Assembly: GCA_018831195.1 (NCBI GenBank)
Contig: JAHJDP010000118.1
Location: forward strand, 1 to 64,000
From: Candidatus Eisenbacteria bacterium
GTDB lineage: Bacteria > Eisenbacteria > RBG-16-71-46 > CAIMUX01 > JAHJDP01
Direction of reading: 5' to 3'
Length of the DNA stretch: 64,000 bases
Shown piece by piece: positions 43,027 through 52,085 of this stretch. Position numbers and translations under genes: made by a program. Within the stretch, counting starts at the first letter, position 1; each line of letters begins with the position of its first letter. The notes below the pieces were generated by a model, which made no database searches, was not told where the DNA came from, and saw only the letters and a program-made list of their open reading frames with translations.

Positions 43027-44610
43027 GTGCGGCATATTTTTCCGCTTGCGGTTCTTCTTATACTGTTAGGCATCGTCCAAACGGGATGTGATGACGATTG
43101 CCCAGCGGCCCCGATACCAAGCCAAGAAAGAATCACCGGCCGCGTCATAAATACCCACGGACCCGTTCCCGGCGTCGTCGTCGAAGCCTCCTCGGCTACC
43201 GGCCAACCATATGGCGACTCCTTTCTTTCTCGTAAAATTACAGATAGTAATGGGCGGTTCGACATTCCCGTACCCATCGGCGGCTATTTTTTGCGGATGA
43301 AAGATCCGATAGAAGGCAACTTCATCTGGTATACATCGTCGGGTTTGACTCTGGGGCACCAAATCGCGGACACATTGAAAGTTTTATCAGGGTGTGATTC
43401 CATCCGGGCGGATTTCATTCTTGGGAGCGTGGAAATTCAACTTCAGCGGCCGCCGGAGCTATCGGGAGAAGAATTTCGATGTCGTTTAGAATCGGCCGTG
43501 GATCGGAGTGTCGCATTTGATATAGACTCCGGGGTCAATTCTGAGAATGGAGTTCTAGAGACAGACTTTCTCCCGCCGGGTCAATATTTCATCAAGGTCA
43601 TCTACTACCATTCAAACCAGCAGCATTCTTGTTTTTGGCTCCCCTCAACACTCGACCCAGCCGCGGCCGATGCCATTACAATTTACCCGCAGGAAAGAAC
43701 AACGTGGACGGAGAACCTCTTCTCGCCCTGTTACCTTCAGGGGCAAATCGATACTCGCTGGGTGGAATTTGAACATTATGGCAGAGAAATCTCCTTTTTC
43801 GGGCCGGATTCAACCGCCCTTGCGTCTCATCCCATCGATGATCAATGGCAATTCAGTATTCCATTCCTCGCAGAGGGACATGTCCGGCTCAAGATGAATA
43901 TTTCGAGGTTCGAAAATTGGGTCGGTGGCGATAGCTATGTTGATGCGCGTGAATATGCCCTCCATCCCGGGACCACCGTAACTACAGATTCCATCCCTAT
44001 TGGTGGAATTATTTGTCATCTATCTGGAAATCTTGACCTGGAATGGTATAGCGGAGAGATTTCCGTGTATACCCTGGAAGAGAAAATTATTTCTTCCAGT
44101 GACGGTGCCAATCTTATAGCAATCCCTTTTCTTGCTGCCGGTGAATACAAACTTCGTGTGCAATGGCGAAACGCAACTCCTTGGAGACCGCAATGGTATC
44201 ATCTTGCCACGCATTTTGATGATGCAACTCCCATTGTTTTGGAAAAAGAGGGAAGCATGAAGAATATAGATATCACTCTGGAAAGGGGGGGTAGAATAGC
44301 GGGCACGGTACTGACCTCTTCTGGAGGAGCGGCCAACAGGATGAGTCTCCGAGTAAAATCCAACAGTGGAGATTGGTCTTGGACTTATGGCTTGTACACA
44401 TTCTACGATGGCACCTATCTCATCGAGGGCTTGCCAGACGGCGAATTCATCATCGGGGTTCGGCACGCCTCACCGGAGTATGACCGTATCACTTGGTATC
44501 CCGGCGTTGCCGAAGAAGATTCGGCCCAGGGCATTACAATCATTGATGCGAGTGATGTCGTGGGAATCGATTTTCAGATGCTGGCGCCGCTGGATCCGAG
44601 CTCCCCATAA
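43027..44610 (+). CDS. Tandem-family lipoprotein 3
   Basis: The GTG at 43027 gives 527 residues and is preceded by GGGGAG and the same TTTTGTGCGG context as copy 2; a TTG at 42973 in frame is less likely. The lipobox is GIVQTGCDDD, shorter than in the other copies. It shares the family blocks: PSQERITGRVINTHGPVPGV, GRFDIPVPIGGYFLRM, FWLPSTLDPAAADA, WVGGDSYVDAREYAL, WRPQWYHLATHFDDATPIVL and GLPDGEFIIGVRHASPEYDRITW. It ends 91 bases before copy 4. Confidence 0.83.
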   Translation: MRHIFPLAVLLILLGIVQTGCDDDCPAAPIPSQERITGRVINTHGPVPGVVVEASSATGQPYGDSFLSRKITDSNGRFDIPVPIGGYFLRMKDPIEGNFIWYTSSGLTLGHQIADTLKVLSGCDSIRADFILGSVEIQLQRPPELSGEEFRCRLESAVDRSVAFDIDSGVNSENGVLETDFLPPGQYFIKVIYYHSNQQHSCFWLPSTLDPAAADAITIYPQERTTWTENLFSPCYLQGQIDTRWVEFEHYGREISFFGPDSTALASHPIDDQWQFSIPFLAEGHVRLKMNISRFENWVGGDSYVDAREYALHPGTTVTTDSIPIGGIICHLSGNLDLEWYSGEISVYTLEEKIISSSDGANLIAIPFLAAGEYKLRVQWRNATPWRPQWYHLATHFDDATPIVLEKEGSMKNIDITLERGGRIAGTVLTSSGGAANRMSLRVKSNSGDWSWTYGLYTFYDGTYLIEGLPDGEFIIGVRHASPEYDRITWYPGVAEEDSAQGITIIDASDVVGIDFQMLAPLDPSSP

Positions 44611-44701
44611 AAATTTCCTGAATCTGAAGGACGATCCCTATCCGCAACCTTGAACCCCTCCACATCCGGCCTTAGACTCTTGGCAACGCAGGAGGTGAAT
44701 C

Positions 44702-46300
44702 ATGCGCTACTGTCGCTTTTTCCCCATATTGATTTCCGCGCTGTTGCTGTTGCTGGCCGCATGCGGCGACGATGACTGCTCGACGAAGCCATCATGCCCG
44801 GGCCAAGAAAAGATCTTCGGCACAGTGACCGGCGGCCTAGGGCCGATCGCTGGTGCGAGGCTTCGAATACTTACACTCAAAGAAATGGTCCCGGGGCAAC
44901 AGATTCAAATTATTGCCACAACAGATTCCGCCGGGCGATTCAATGTCGCCGTGCCCCCGGGATACTATGGTGTTGAGTTGACAGCGCCGGGCCTCTACCA
45001 GCCCCTTTGGTATTCCGAAAATGGACTCAGTGCCGGCATCTCGGAGGCGGACACTCTCTCCATTACTTCAGCCGGTGACTCGATTCGAGTCGATTTTATC
45101 TTAGGGGGATTGGAAATCCATCTTCAAACCCCCACGGTGCTCGACGGCATGGCGCTGATCTGCGGCCTTGAAGAGGCGCTGTCGGCCCATCCCCAAAATC
45201 AGGCCCGCTCCGATCCGCAATCGGGGGAGAGAACTTTTACATTCGAAGTCGTTCCATCGGGGGACTATTTCGTAAAAATCACGGTCTTTAATCCCGAGAA
45301 GGGCAACGGATCTTCCTTCTGGCTTCCTTCGGCGCTGGATCGCCCGACGGCCGAATCATTCCATGTTGACCCCATGAATTTAACATCCGCCACCCGCGAG
45401 ATTCCGGAGCCTGCCGCTCTACAGGGAGCCATCGGCGGCCGCTGGGCGGAATTGGAAGCCGGCCGGCCGAACATCAGATTTTATAACGCCCAGGAAACTG
45501 TCATCGGCTCACACTCTGTCGATGAATCAGGGGTGTACAATATACCGATCTTTGCCGCGGGCAGCCTTCGTCTCAGGGTGTCGATGGGTTATTCAGACCA
45601 GTGGATCGGCGGCGAGGATTATTCTTCCGCACACGCCTTTGACATTGTCCCAGGAAATGATTTCCCGGTCGACGACATCTCCATTGGCGGTCTTCAGTGC
45701 CTGCTGGTTGGAGACCCGGAGTGGGAACCCTACAACGCGACCATTGAAATCTTTAATCAAGAGGGCACCCGCGTGACGATGGCGCGGCCCGATCAAGATA
45801 ATACTTTACCGATTCCCCTGTTCTCAGCCGACATCTTCAAACTCAGAATGAAGTGGAACGGCGCGTCGTCGTGGCGGCCGCAGTGGTTCGATCGCGCCAC
45901 TTCCATCGACGAGGCCACCGCCCTATATCTGCCCGCCGAGGGAGAAATTGTTTCCGTTTTAATCACCCTGGAAGAGGGCGGAACGATCGCCGGAGGAATC
46001 ATCAAAGCCGATGGAGAACCGGCTTCGGAATTCCCGCTTGCCGTCATCGCGGTTGACCCGGAGTGGAGCTGGTCAAACTACTGGAGAACATCATCCGACG
46101 GCGCCTATCTCATTGAGGGGCTGCCCGACGGGGAATTCATTGTCGGCGTTCGTCACTCGTGCCCGGAATGCAATGTCGTCACTTGGTATCCCGGCACCAC
46201 CGAGCAGGATTCGGCTCAGACGATCACAATTCTCGATGCACAGGATGTCACGGGAATTGATTTCCAGCTTCAGTCAACACTGTCACAACTCACGCCATAA
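44702..46300 (+). CDS. Tandem-family lipoprotein 4
   Basis: The 532-residue protein starts after CAGGAGGTGAATC and has a lipobox LLLLAACGDDD. It repeats the family blocks: PGQEKIFGTVTGGLGPIAGA, GRFNVAVPPGYYGVEL, FWLPSALDRPTAESF, WIGGEDYSSAHAFDI, WRPQWFDRATSIDEATALYL and GLPDGEFIVGVRHSCPECNVVTW, then DVTGIDFQLQ. It is the last of the four and ends only 12 bases before the octaheme cytochrome gene, which links the family to that cytochrome. Confidence 0.84.
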   Translation: MRYCRFFPILISALLLLLAACGDDDCSTKPSCPGQEKIFGTVTGGLGPIAGARLRILTLKEMVPGQQIQIIATTDSAGRFNVAVPPGYYGVELTAPGLYQPLWYSENGLSAGISEADTLSITSAGDSIRVDFILGGLEIHLQTPTVLDGMALICGLEEALSAHPQNQARSDPQSGERTFTFEVVPSGDYFVKITVFNPEKGNGSSFWLPSALDRPTAESFHVDPMNLTSATREIPEPAALQGAIGGRWAELEAGRPNIRFYNAQETVIGSHSVDESGVYNIPIFAAGSLRLRVSMGYSDQWIGGEDYSSAHAFDIVPGNDFPVDDISIGGLQCLLVGDPEWEPYNATIEIFNQEGTRVTMARPDQDNTLPIPLFSADIFKLRMKWNGASSWRPQWFDRATSIDEATALYLPAEGEIVSVLITLEEGGTIAGGIIKADGEPASEFPLAVIAVDPEWSWSNYWRTSSDGAYLIEGLPDGEFIVGVRHSCPECNVVTWYPGTTEQDSAQTITILDAQDVTGIDFQLQSTLSQLTP

Positions 46301-46312
46301 GAAGGAGGCGTT

Positions 46313-47899
46313 ATGCCCTGGCCGACACTCAACCATATGAAACGGCGCCTGAATCGGCGCCCGATGCCGCGCGTTGAACCGCGGCGGAGCCCCCACCGAT
46401 CAATGGCCGCCCTGTTGGTGCTTGGGGTGCCGCTGCTGATCCTTTTGGCGGCGCTTGCACCGGCCACCGTGATCGCAGGCGCACAGCCGGTCATCAGCGA
46501 CGACACCGAAGCCTGTCTCGATTGCCACTCGATGACGACATCCGGAATTTATTGGGATTGGAAACACAGCCGGCACGCGCAGTCCTCCCTATCCGCCGCA
46601 TTGACCTATCCGGAGCTCAGCCGGCGCGTATCGATCAAGGCCGCTCCGGCGGGAATGGATAGCATCGCCATCGGCTGTGCGGAGTGCCACACCCTTAACG
46701 CCAATGAGCACGGCGACACATTTGAACATAACGGCTACAACATACATGTTGTTGTGACTCCCCGCGATTGTTCAACATGCCACCCCGAAGAAGTGGTGCA
46801 GTATGCCGGCAATATAATGTCCAACGCCCACAGCAACCTTGTGGACAATTCCCTGTATCAGATGCTCCAATCCTCCATCAACGGTGTTCAACATTTTATC
46901 GGGGATACGATCACAACCGATCCGCAGGATGAGTTGACCGACGCTGAATCCTGTCTCTATTGCCATGGAACCGTTGTCAGCGCCGTTGAAATGGAGGAAA
47001 GAGACACCGCCTTTGGAGAAATGTCCTTCCCTGTTCTTCAGGGATGGCCCAATCAGGGCGTCGGGCGCGTCAACCCAGACGGAAGCCTCGGCGCCTGCAC
47101 CGCGTGTCATACAAGACACCAGTTCTCGATCGAGATGGCCCGGAAACCGGCGACCTGCGCCGAGTGTCACAAGGGCCCCGATGTTCCGGCGTCAAAAGTC
47201 TATGAGGTGAGCAAGCATGGGAATCTCTACTACTCCATGCAGGATAAATGGTCCTTTGATTCCGTTCCGTGGATTCCGGGAAGGGATTTTATCGCGCCAA
47301 CCTGCGCCACTTGTCATGTCTCCTTGCTCGCAACGGAAGATGGTGATGTTGTGGCCGAGAGAACCCATCGGATGAATGACCGCCTGGCCTGGCGCCTGTT
47401 GGGCGTTCCCTACGCCCACCCGCATCCGATTTCCGCCAACACTTCAATTATACAAAACAAAGCGGGTTTACCGCTGCCGACCGAGCTGACCGGCGAGCCG
47501 GTGGATGCTTTTCTCATCAGGGCGGAGGACATGCGGGAGAGAGCGGCCCGGATGAAGGGAATTTGTGCCCCCTGCCACGCGGCCGGCTGGACAGATTCGC
47601 ATTTCGCGCGCCTTGATAAGGCGATTGAGACAACAAACGCCATGACGCTGTCCGCGACTGAAATCCTTCTTGCCGCCTGGAGCGGCGGTTATGCCAAGGG
47701 GCCGGCGCAAAGCGGCAATCCCTTTGATGAAGCGATCGAAAAGATGTGGACCGAGCAATGGCTCTTCTATGCCAACTCCATCCGCTTTGCCTCCGCCATG
47801 GGAGGGGCCGATTACGGCACTTTTGCCAACGGCCGCTGGGCGCTCTCCAAGAACCTGCGGGAGATGCATGACTGGCTGATGTTGAGAAGCGGGGAGTGA
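46313..47899 (+). CDS. Octaheme c-type cytochrome of the hydroxylamine oxidoreductase family
   Basis: The 528-residue protein has a long N-terminal region with a membrane-spanning signal (about 31-56). Eight CxxCH heme sites follow at 68, 122, 153, 214, 262, 282, 331 and 418. Spacing and surrounding sequence match HAO-type octaheme proteins: CTACHTRHQFSIEMARKPATCAECHKGPD, VYEVSKHGN, DFIAPTCATCH and the C-terminal WLFYANSIRFASAMGG. I could not decide whether the cross-linking tyrosine of oxidative HAO is present; without it the enzyme would be a reductive type. It is the distal gene of the lipoprotein operon. Confidence 0.9.
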   Translation: MPWPTLNHMKRRLNRRPMPRVEPRRSPHRSMAALLVLGVPLLILLAALAPATVIAGAQPVISDDTEACLDCHSMTTSGIYWDWKHSRHAQSSLSAALTYPELSRRVSIKAAPAGMDSIAIGCAECHTLNANEHGDTFEHNGYNIHVVVTPRDCSTCHPEEVVQYAGNIMSNAHSNLVDNSLYQMLQSSINGVQHFIGDTITTDPQDELTDAESCLYCHGTVVSAVEMEERDTAFGEMSFPVLQGWPNQGVGRVNPDGSLGACTACHTRHQFSIEMARKPATCAECHKGPDVPASKVYEVSKHGNLYYSMQDKWSFDSVPWIPGRDFIAPTCATCHVSLLATEDGDVVAERTHRMNDRLAWRLLGVPYAHPHPISANTSIIQNKAGLPLPTELTGEPVDAFLIRAEDMRERAARMKGICAPCHAAGWTDSHFARLDKAIETTNAMTLSATEILLAAWSGGYAKGPAQSGNPFDEAIEKMWTEQWLFYANSIRFASAMGGADYGTFANGRWALSKNLREMHDWLMLRSGE

Positions 47900-47903
47900 C
47901 GAC

Positions 47904-48863
47904 TCAGGGTTCCGGCGTTTGAAGCGGCGGGATCTGATGCTTGGGATCGCTGCTGACCGCGGCCATTATTGATCCGCCGACAACCAGCAGGGCGCCGGCC
48001 AGGCTTATCGGACTCAGGTTCTCCGGCTCAATGACCTGAGGCCAAAGCGACGAAACGATCATCATCAAGAAAACGGTGAGAACAGGAACGGTCGCCAGGA
48101 CGGCGCTGACGCGGGAGGCCTCCCAGTGTTCCAGCGCCTCGGCAAAACAGCCATAAGCGAAAAGTGTGTTTAACGCCGCAAAGATCAATAAGAAGACCTG
48201 CAGGGTGTTGAGGGTCGCAATCTGTCCAGGATGCGCCGCCGGAAAAAACGCGACCGCTCCGAAGATATAGATCACAAGAAGGATCATTTCCGAGGAATAG
48301 CATCTCAGGAGCTGTTTTTGAGTAAGACCATAAACAGCCCACGCGATCGCCGCGGTGATAATCAACAGAATGCCGATTGTATAATCCGTGAGGCCGCCAA
48401 TGAGCAATGCCAGCCTTCCATTAAAGAACAGCCCCATGCCGGCGACAAAAACGAGCATCCCTGTCCACTGCAGGCGGACAAAGCGCTCACGATAGATAAA
48501 GACGCCGCCCAAAAGCATAAATCCGGGCGCCAATTGTATCACGACCTGTGCAATGCTCGGCGTCAGATGATCGAGACCGATAAGATAGATAATATAGTTG
48601 GCGCAAAGACAGAGACAGCAGACAATTATAAGCAGGAGAAGCAGACCCTTCGGACGCACGCTGCGGGCCCGGCGTCTTCGGGCGGCCAGATAGGCGGCGA
48701 GAAGTACGGCGGAAGCCAGAAAGCGGTACCAGGTGATCGTAATGGCATCCATCCCACCCAAAAGAGTCTTCAAGGCAATTGGAAGTGCGCCCCACAACAG
48801 AGCGGTGATAACGGACAGCAAAAAGCCGAGTTTCCACCGGCCGGAGGTTGTATGAAGAGTCAT
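47904..48863 (-). CDS. EamA-type DMT family transporter
   Basis: The 319-residue protein has ten hydrophobic segments and two EamA repeats, for example LGFLLSVITALLWGALPIAL at the start and GILLIITAAIAWAVYGLTQK in the middle. Such transporters export metabolites or amino acids; the substrate is not evident. Its ATG overlaps the stop of the upstream epimerase gene (ATGA), so the two are probably one operon. The gene's end abuts the end of the convergent cytochrome gene. Confidence 0.88.
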   Translation of the reverse strand: MTLHTTSGRWKLGFLLSVITALLWGALPIALKTLLGGMDAITITWYRFLASAVLLAAYLAARRRRARSVRPKGLLLLLIIVCCLCLCANYIIYLIGLDHLTPSIAQVVIQLAPGFMLLGGVFIYRERFVRLQWTGMLVFVAGMGLFFNGRLALLIGGLTDYTIGILLIITAAIAWAVYGLTQKQLLRCYSSEMILLVIYIFGAVAFFPAAHPGQIATLNTLQVFLLIFAALNTLFAYGCFAEALEHWEASRVSAVLATVPVLTVFLMMIVSSLWPQVIEPENLSPISLAGALLVVGGSIMAAVSSDPKHQIPPLQTPEP

Positions 48864-49699
48864 TTTCTTGGTTTACCGGACCGCCAGGAATAGACCGGCT
48901 CCCAGCCCAAAATCTTCCGTGCCCGTTCGGTGCATATCAAAGACCGGTAGGGATCTTCTTTGTATTCAATCCCCCCGCGCCAGGGAACGCCGGGGTGTAT
49001 TTGTGAGACCAGCTCCCGGGTCGTCTTTTCCGCCGAAACGATGTCGGCCGCGCAAAGCAAGAAGGTCGCGTGGCCGGGGTCGGGGCATTCGAGGGCGCAA
49101 AGGGCGGCGCGGGCCACATCCCAGACATCAATAAAGGCGCCGTACTCCCAAAAGGGGGTCCATTCATTCCGGGGATCCACCTCCATCCACTTCCTGATCT
49201 CCAGATACCGCGCCTCGTTGAATATTCCCGGCGGTCGCAGACATATGGTCGGTATCCCGGTCCGCGCAGTGAAGTGCTTGCACATTTCCTCGGAAAGTTT
49301 CTTTGATACGCCATACGGCGTCCCCGGGCTGCAGGGGTAGTCGTCATCTATCGGAAGATAGTCGGGGGCTTTCTCGCCGATAAAACATCCCAATGTATTC
49401 ACGCTGCTGAGATAAACAATGCGCCTGACACCTTCGCATTCTGCGGCCCAGAGGACATTCCATGTCCCCAGAAGATTGACCTCGATGATCTCCGACGGAT
49501 GGGCCTCCGGTTGCCCCGCCAGGGCCGCCGCGTGGATGACGGCATCGCACCCCCTCATCGCAATGCTCAATGCCTTCGGGTCGCGGATATCCTTTCCGCC
49601 GACTCGGTCGAAGCCGGCCACATCATAATTCCGGCCGCTCAGGGCCCGCTCAATCGCCGCCCCGGCAAGGCCGCGGTTTCCGGTCACAAGAATTTTCAT
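48860..49699 (-). CDS. NAD-dependent epimerase/dehydratase (short-chain extended family)
   Basis: From the ATG at 49699 the protein has 279 residues and starts with a dinucleotide-binding motif, MKILVTGNRGLAGAAIERAL. The domain continues with DAVIHAAALAGQPEAHPSEI, NLLGTWNVLWAAECEGVRRIV, the catalytic Tyr/Lys pair in PYGVSKKLSEEM and IPTICLRPPGIF. An upstream in-frame ATG (49711) is possible. It is likely a nucleotide-sugar or sugar-lactone oxidoreductase. It overlaps the transporter gene by four bases. Confidence 0.88.
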   Translation of the reverse strand: MKILVTGNRGLAGAAIERALSGRNYDVAGFDRVGGKDIRDPKALSIAMRGCDAVIHAAALAGQPEAHPSEIIEVNLLGTWNVLWAAECEGVRRIVYLSSVNTLGCFIGEKAPDYLPIDDDYPCSPGTPYGVSKKLSEEMCKHFTARTGIPTICLRPPGIFNEARYLEIRKWMEVDPRNEWTPFWEYGAFIDVWDVARAALCALECPDPGHATFLLCAADIVSAEKTTRELVSQIHPGVPWRGGIEYKEDPYRSLICTERARKILGWEPVYSWRSGKPRK

Positions 49700-49755
49700 A
49701 AAGACTATCATGCGGCCCGCCCCGAAGGATGGCAATCCCGACGCCGGGCAAAGCT

Positions 49756-50424
49756 TTAAAAATCTTCCTTGTGGTTGACATCGCCGCCGCGCTGGTGCGG
49801 GAAGTTGGGGCGGTTTTCCATGACCCGGGCGGCCTCGGTTCGGCCGGCCAAGGTTGGCAGTATGATCCTGATCGTGGTTTCCTCATCCGGTATGCTGTGT
49901 TTTATAAAAACTTTGCCGCCATAAGGCGCCAACACATCTCTGGCCGCATGGAGCCGTTTATTTTCACCTATCTCAACGCCATCGATGGGAACGGATTGTT
50001 CAAAGATCCGCTCCCATGCTTCCTCCGGTAAGCCGGCGCCGGTGTCCTTTACATCAACACGGCAATAATGTTCTTCTTTCTCAACCACAAATCTGATTTC
50101 CCGGATCGGCCGCTCTTTGATGGCGTCCAGCGCGTGGCCCAACACAAGATCGAGGCTCTTTTCAAGCACCTCCGCGGGGACGGCAACAGAAATAAAGAGA
50201 TCGTCGCCGATGGTGAGATGCCCGCGTACCGCAAGCGTGTCGAACTCTCGCTTCCGTCGAGAAAGAATCGCTTCAAGAGCCGGGATCAACGGCGTTCCCG
50301 GGCGCTTCGGCCTTGGGTTCCCTCTGAAGGAAACCCGCGCGCGCCAGCTACTCCCTGTGGCAAGAAAAAAGAGGAATGCGATAAGCGCACCGCCTATCGC
50401 ACCCAGGAAAAAGTCGCTTATCAC
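49756..50424 (-). CDS. Membrane-anchored HATPase-domain protein without a phosphoacceptor domain
   Basis: The 222-residue protein has one N-terminal membrane helix (ISDFFLGAIGGALIAFLFFLATG) and a linker. A histidine-kinase-like ATPase domain follows, with DTGAGLPEEAWERIFEQ, DVLAPYGGKVFIKHS and the final TTIRIILPTL. No dimerisation/histidine (DHp) domain is visible. In the N-box the usual Asn appears to be His (LVLGHALDAIKE), so ATP binding may be altered. It could act on another kinase or as a phosphatase. The C-terminal 25 residues are Arg/Asn-rich. Confidence 0.72.
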   Translation of the reverse strand: MISDFFLGAIGGALIAFLFFLATGSSWRARVSFRGNPRPKRPGTPLIPALEAILSRRKREFDTLAVRGHLTIGDDLFISVAVPAEVLEKSLDLVLGHALDAIKERPIREIRFVVEKEEHYCRVDVKDTGAGLPEEAWERIFEQSVPIDGVEIGENKRLHAARDVLAPYGGKVFIKHSIPDEETTIRIILPTLAGRTEAARVMENRPNFPHQRGGDVNHKEDF

Positions 50425-50490
50425 AAGTCTATCAAACGCCTCTCTGTGATGGGATGGCTGGGCCTCCCTACGACGGACGATTCGTACATG

Positions 50491-50994
50491 CTATTCATAC
50501 ATGCTCTTGATAAGGCCCCAGGTCGTATCTTTTTTATCGCCACCTACCCCGGAATTATTGAGGCATCCGCTCTGCACATATCCGCCGAATCCGGCTGAGG
50601 TCAACAGGTCCCCGTGAACATCAACCTCGGCCTCCCCATAGAGAACGGTCCGGGTGTCATTCCAAACACGCACCGTGTAGTGCCCCGGCTCAAAGCCGAA
50701 TCCCCACATGTCGAGATCAAAGCAACACATACAATCACAGGGACCCATGGGGAGGGTTTCGGTCTCCAGGAAATCGACAGCAAACGGTTCGGGTGTTTCC
50801 ATGGCAACGACAACGACGGCACAACAATTGTAAAAGGCGCCGGCGTGCTTCACCAAAATCGTATCGCCGACGGCCCACGCAAAAATCTGATCTTCACACT
50901 CCTCCTGGCTGCAAACCAAGGCCGGAGCAAGCGCGCCGACAAGAACAGAGCAGAGAACGACGGCGGCCGATCGAACAAGGAATTGTCTTTTCAT
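50491..50994 (-). CDS. Small secreted Cys-rich protein with TWxxxKxxY C-terminus
   Basis: The 167-residue protein has a signal peptide (VVLCSVLVGALAPALVCSQ) and a small beta domain with many cysteines (FYNCCAVVV, GPCDCMCCFDL). It ends in DTTWGLIKSMYE. The ending resembles that of the next secreted protein upstream. I do not recognise the family. It is preceded by an AGGAGGTGAACG ribosome site. Confidence 0.62.
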   Translation of the reverse strand: MKRQFLVRSAAVVLCSVLVGALAPALVCSQEECEDQIFAWAVGDTILVKHAGAFYNCCAVVVVAMETPEPFAVDFLETETLPMGPCDCMCCFDLDMWGFGFEPGHYTVRVWNDTRTVLYGEAEVDVHGDLLTSAGFGGYVQSGCLNNSGVGGDKKDTTWGLIKSMYE

Positions 50995-51076
50995 CGTTCA
51001 CCTCCTATCCAGCCCATAACAAGTCTAGCCTTCACATCGGAAACTCGTCAAGTGTTGGGAGATTGGATGGCGCCAA

Positions 51077-51757
51077 CTACTTTCGATACGCCCACTTAAC
51101 TTGGCTCCAGGTTCCCTCTTCACGCAAAATAGGCTCACCGCACGGGTTCTTCCCCGCCGCGGACCCAAAACCCATAACGCCGTATTCCTCGATTTCATCG
51201 GTTGCGTGGGCCGCGCCGCATTCGACAAACACGCCACCATGAACAGGGTGTTCGCCCAGGCCTATTGTGCCATCACCATAGGCATAGATCCCAAAGTAAT
51301 AGAGCGGCTGAATGGCGCCGTCATCGGCGCAGGACGGCGCATAAGAGACGGCTGTCCCCGTATTGGGCAACGGCCAACCATCCGATGGGATTTCAAGAAT
51401 GGCGCTGCCGGGAGGAACGAACGGCCCGAAGGCTGCAACGTAAGTCCCCGCGGGATCATAGGGGCCCAATCCGAAAACACAGGTGTTATACTCCGGCGAG
51501 CTGCCGTCAGGGAAAACAGCCAGCACAATAAACCACTGAATGTTCGACCCGCCGCTGGTCCCGGTTGGCGACAACTCATCACAATGGCTGGGGATCTGCA
51601 ACGCGCGGAACGGATCTCCCCCGGTGTCGACGACTCGGGAATCGGTATGAACGGCAAGAACCGATCCCTCGTTGGGGCCTGCGCTTGAAGATGTCGCGAG
51701 AAAAGCTGAGAAAATTATTATAAACGCGGCGCACGAGACAATGGAGAGACGTCGCAT
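51077..51757 (-). CDS. Secreted beta-rich protein with TWxxxKxxY C-terminus
   Basis: The start at 51757 follows CCAGGAGGATGCC and gives 226 residues with a signal peptide (IIIFSAFLATSSSAG). The remaining sequence is Gly/Pro-rich and beta-type with four dispersed cysteines (SHCDEL, YNTCVFGLG, PSCADDG, FVECGAAH). The end is GTWSQVKWAYRK. No known domain is recognised. It is co-oriented with the smaller Cys-rich gene 82 bases downstream. Confidence 0.65.
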   Translation of the reverse strand: MRRLSIVSCAAFIIIFSAFLATSSSAGPNEGSVLAVHTDSRVVDTGGDPFRALQIPSHCDELSPTGTSGGSNIQWFIVLAVFPDGSSPEYNTCVFGLGPYDPAGTYVAAFGPFVPPGSAILEIPSDGWPLPNTGTAVSYAPSCADDGAIQPLYYFGIYAYGDGTIGLGEHPVHGGVFVECGAAHATDEIEEYGVMGFGSAAGKNPCGEPILREEGTWSQVKWAYRK

Positions 51758-52085
51758 GGCATCCTCCTGGATATACCCGATAACAAATGTCTCATACCAA
51801 CGATGTCCTCCCAACGAATGACTCCCAACGCTTCGATACCAAAAACCCGACATTAAACACTTAACATTGAATCAATAGAAAGTTCAACCCGAACGCCGCC
51901 CCGGCGGAGCCCGCCAATCCCCATCCTGGGGCATTCATCCCTCCACTCCTATCCTGATATAGAGTATAGATTGTTTTGCCGGAACCGGCCGCGTCGGGTT
52001 GGGCCCCCGGAAACTGTCACAATACATTATCCCACAAAAAGTTAGATCCCGGGCGGGGCCCATTGACGCCCTCTCCCACAGAACA
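51758..52085. other. Intergenic region, no gene seen
   Basis: This 328-base stretch upstream of the secreted protein gene and downstream of the MFS gene (both minus strand) likely holds a minus-strand promoter. It contains several short AT-rich tracts but no RNA gene, repeat or clear hairpin. Confidence 0.4.
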
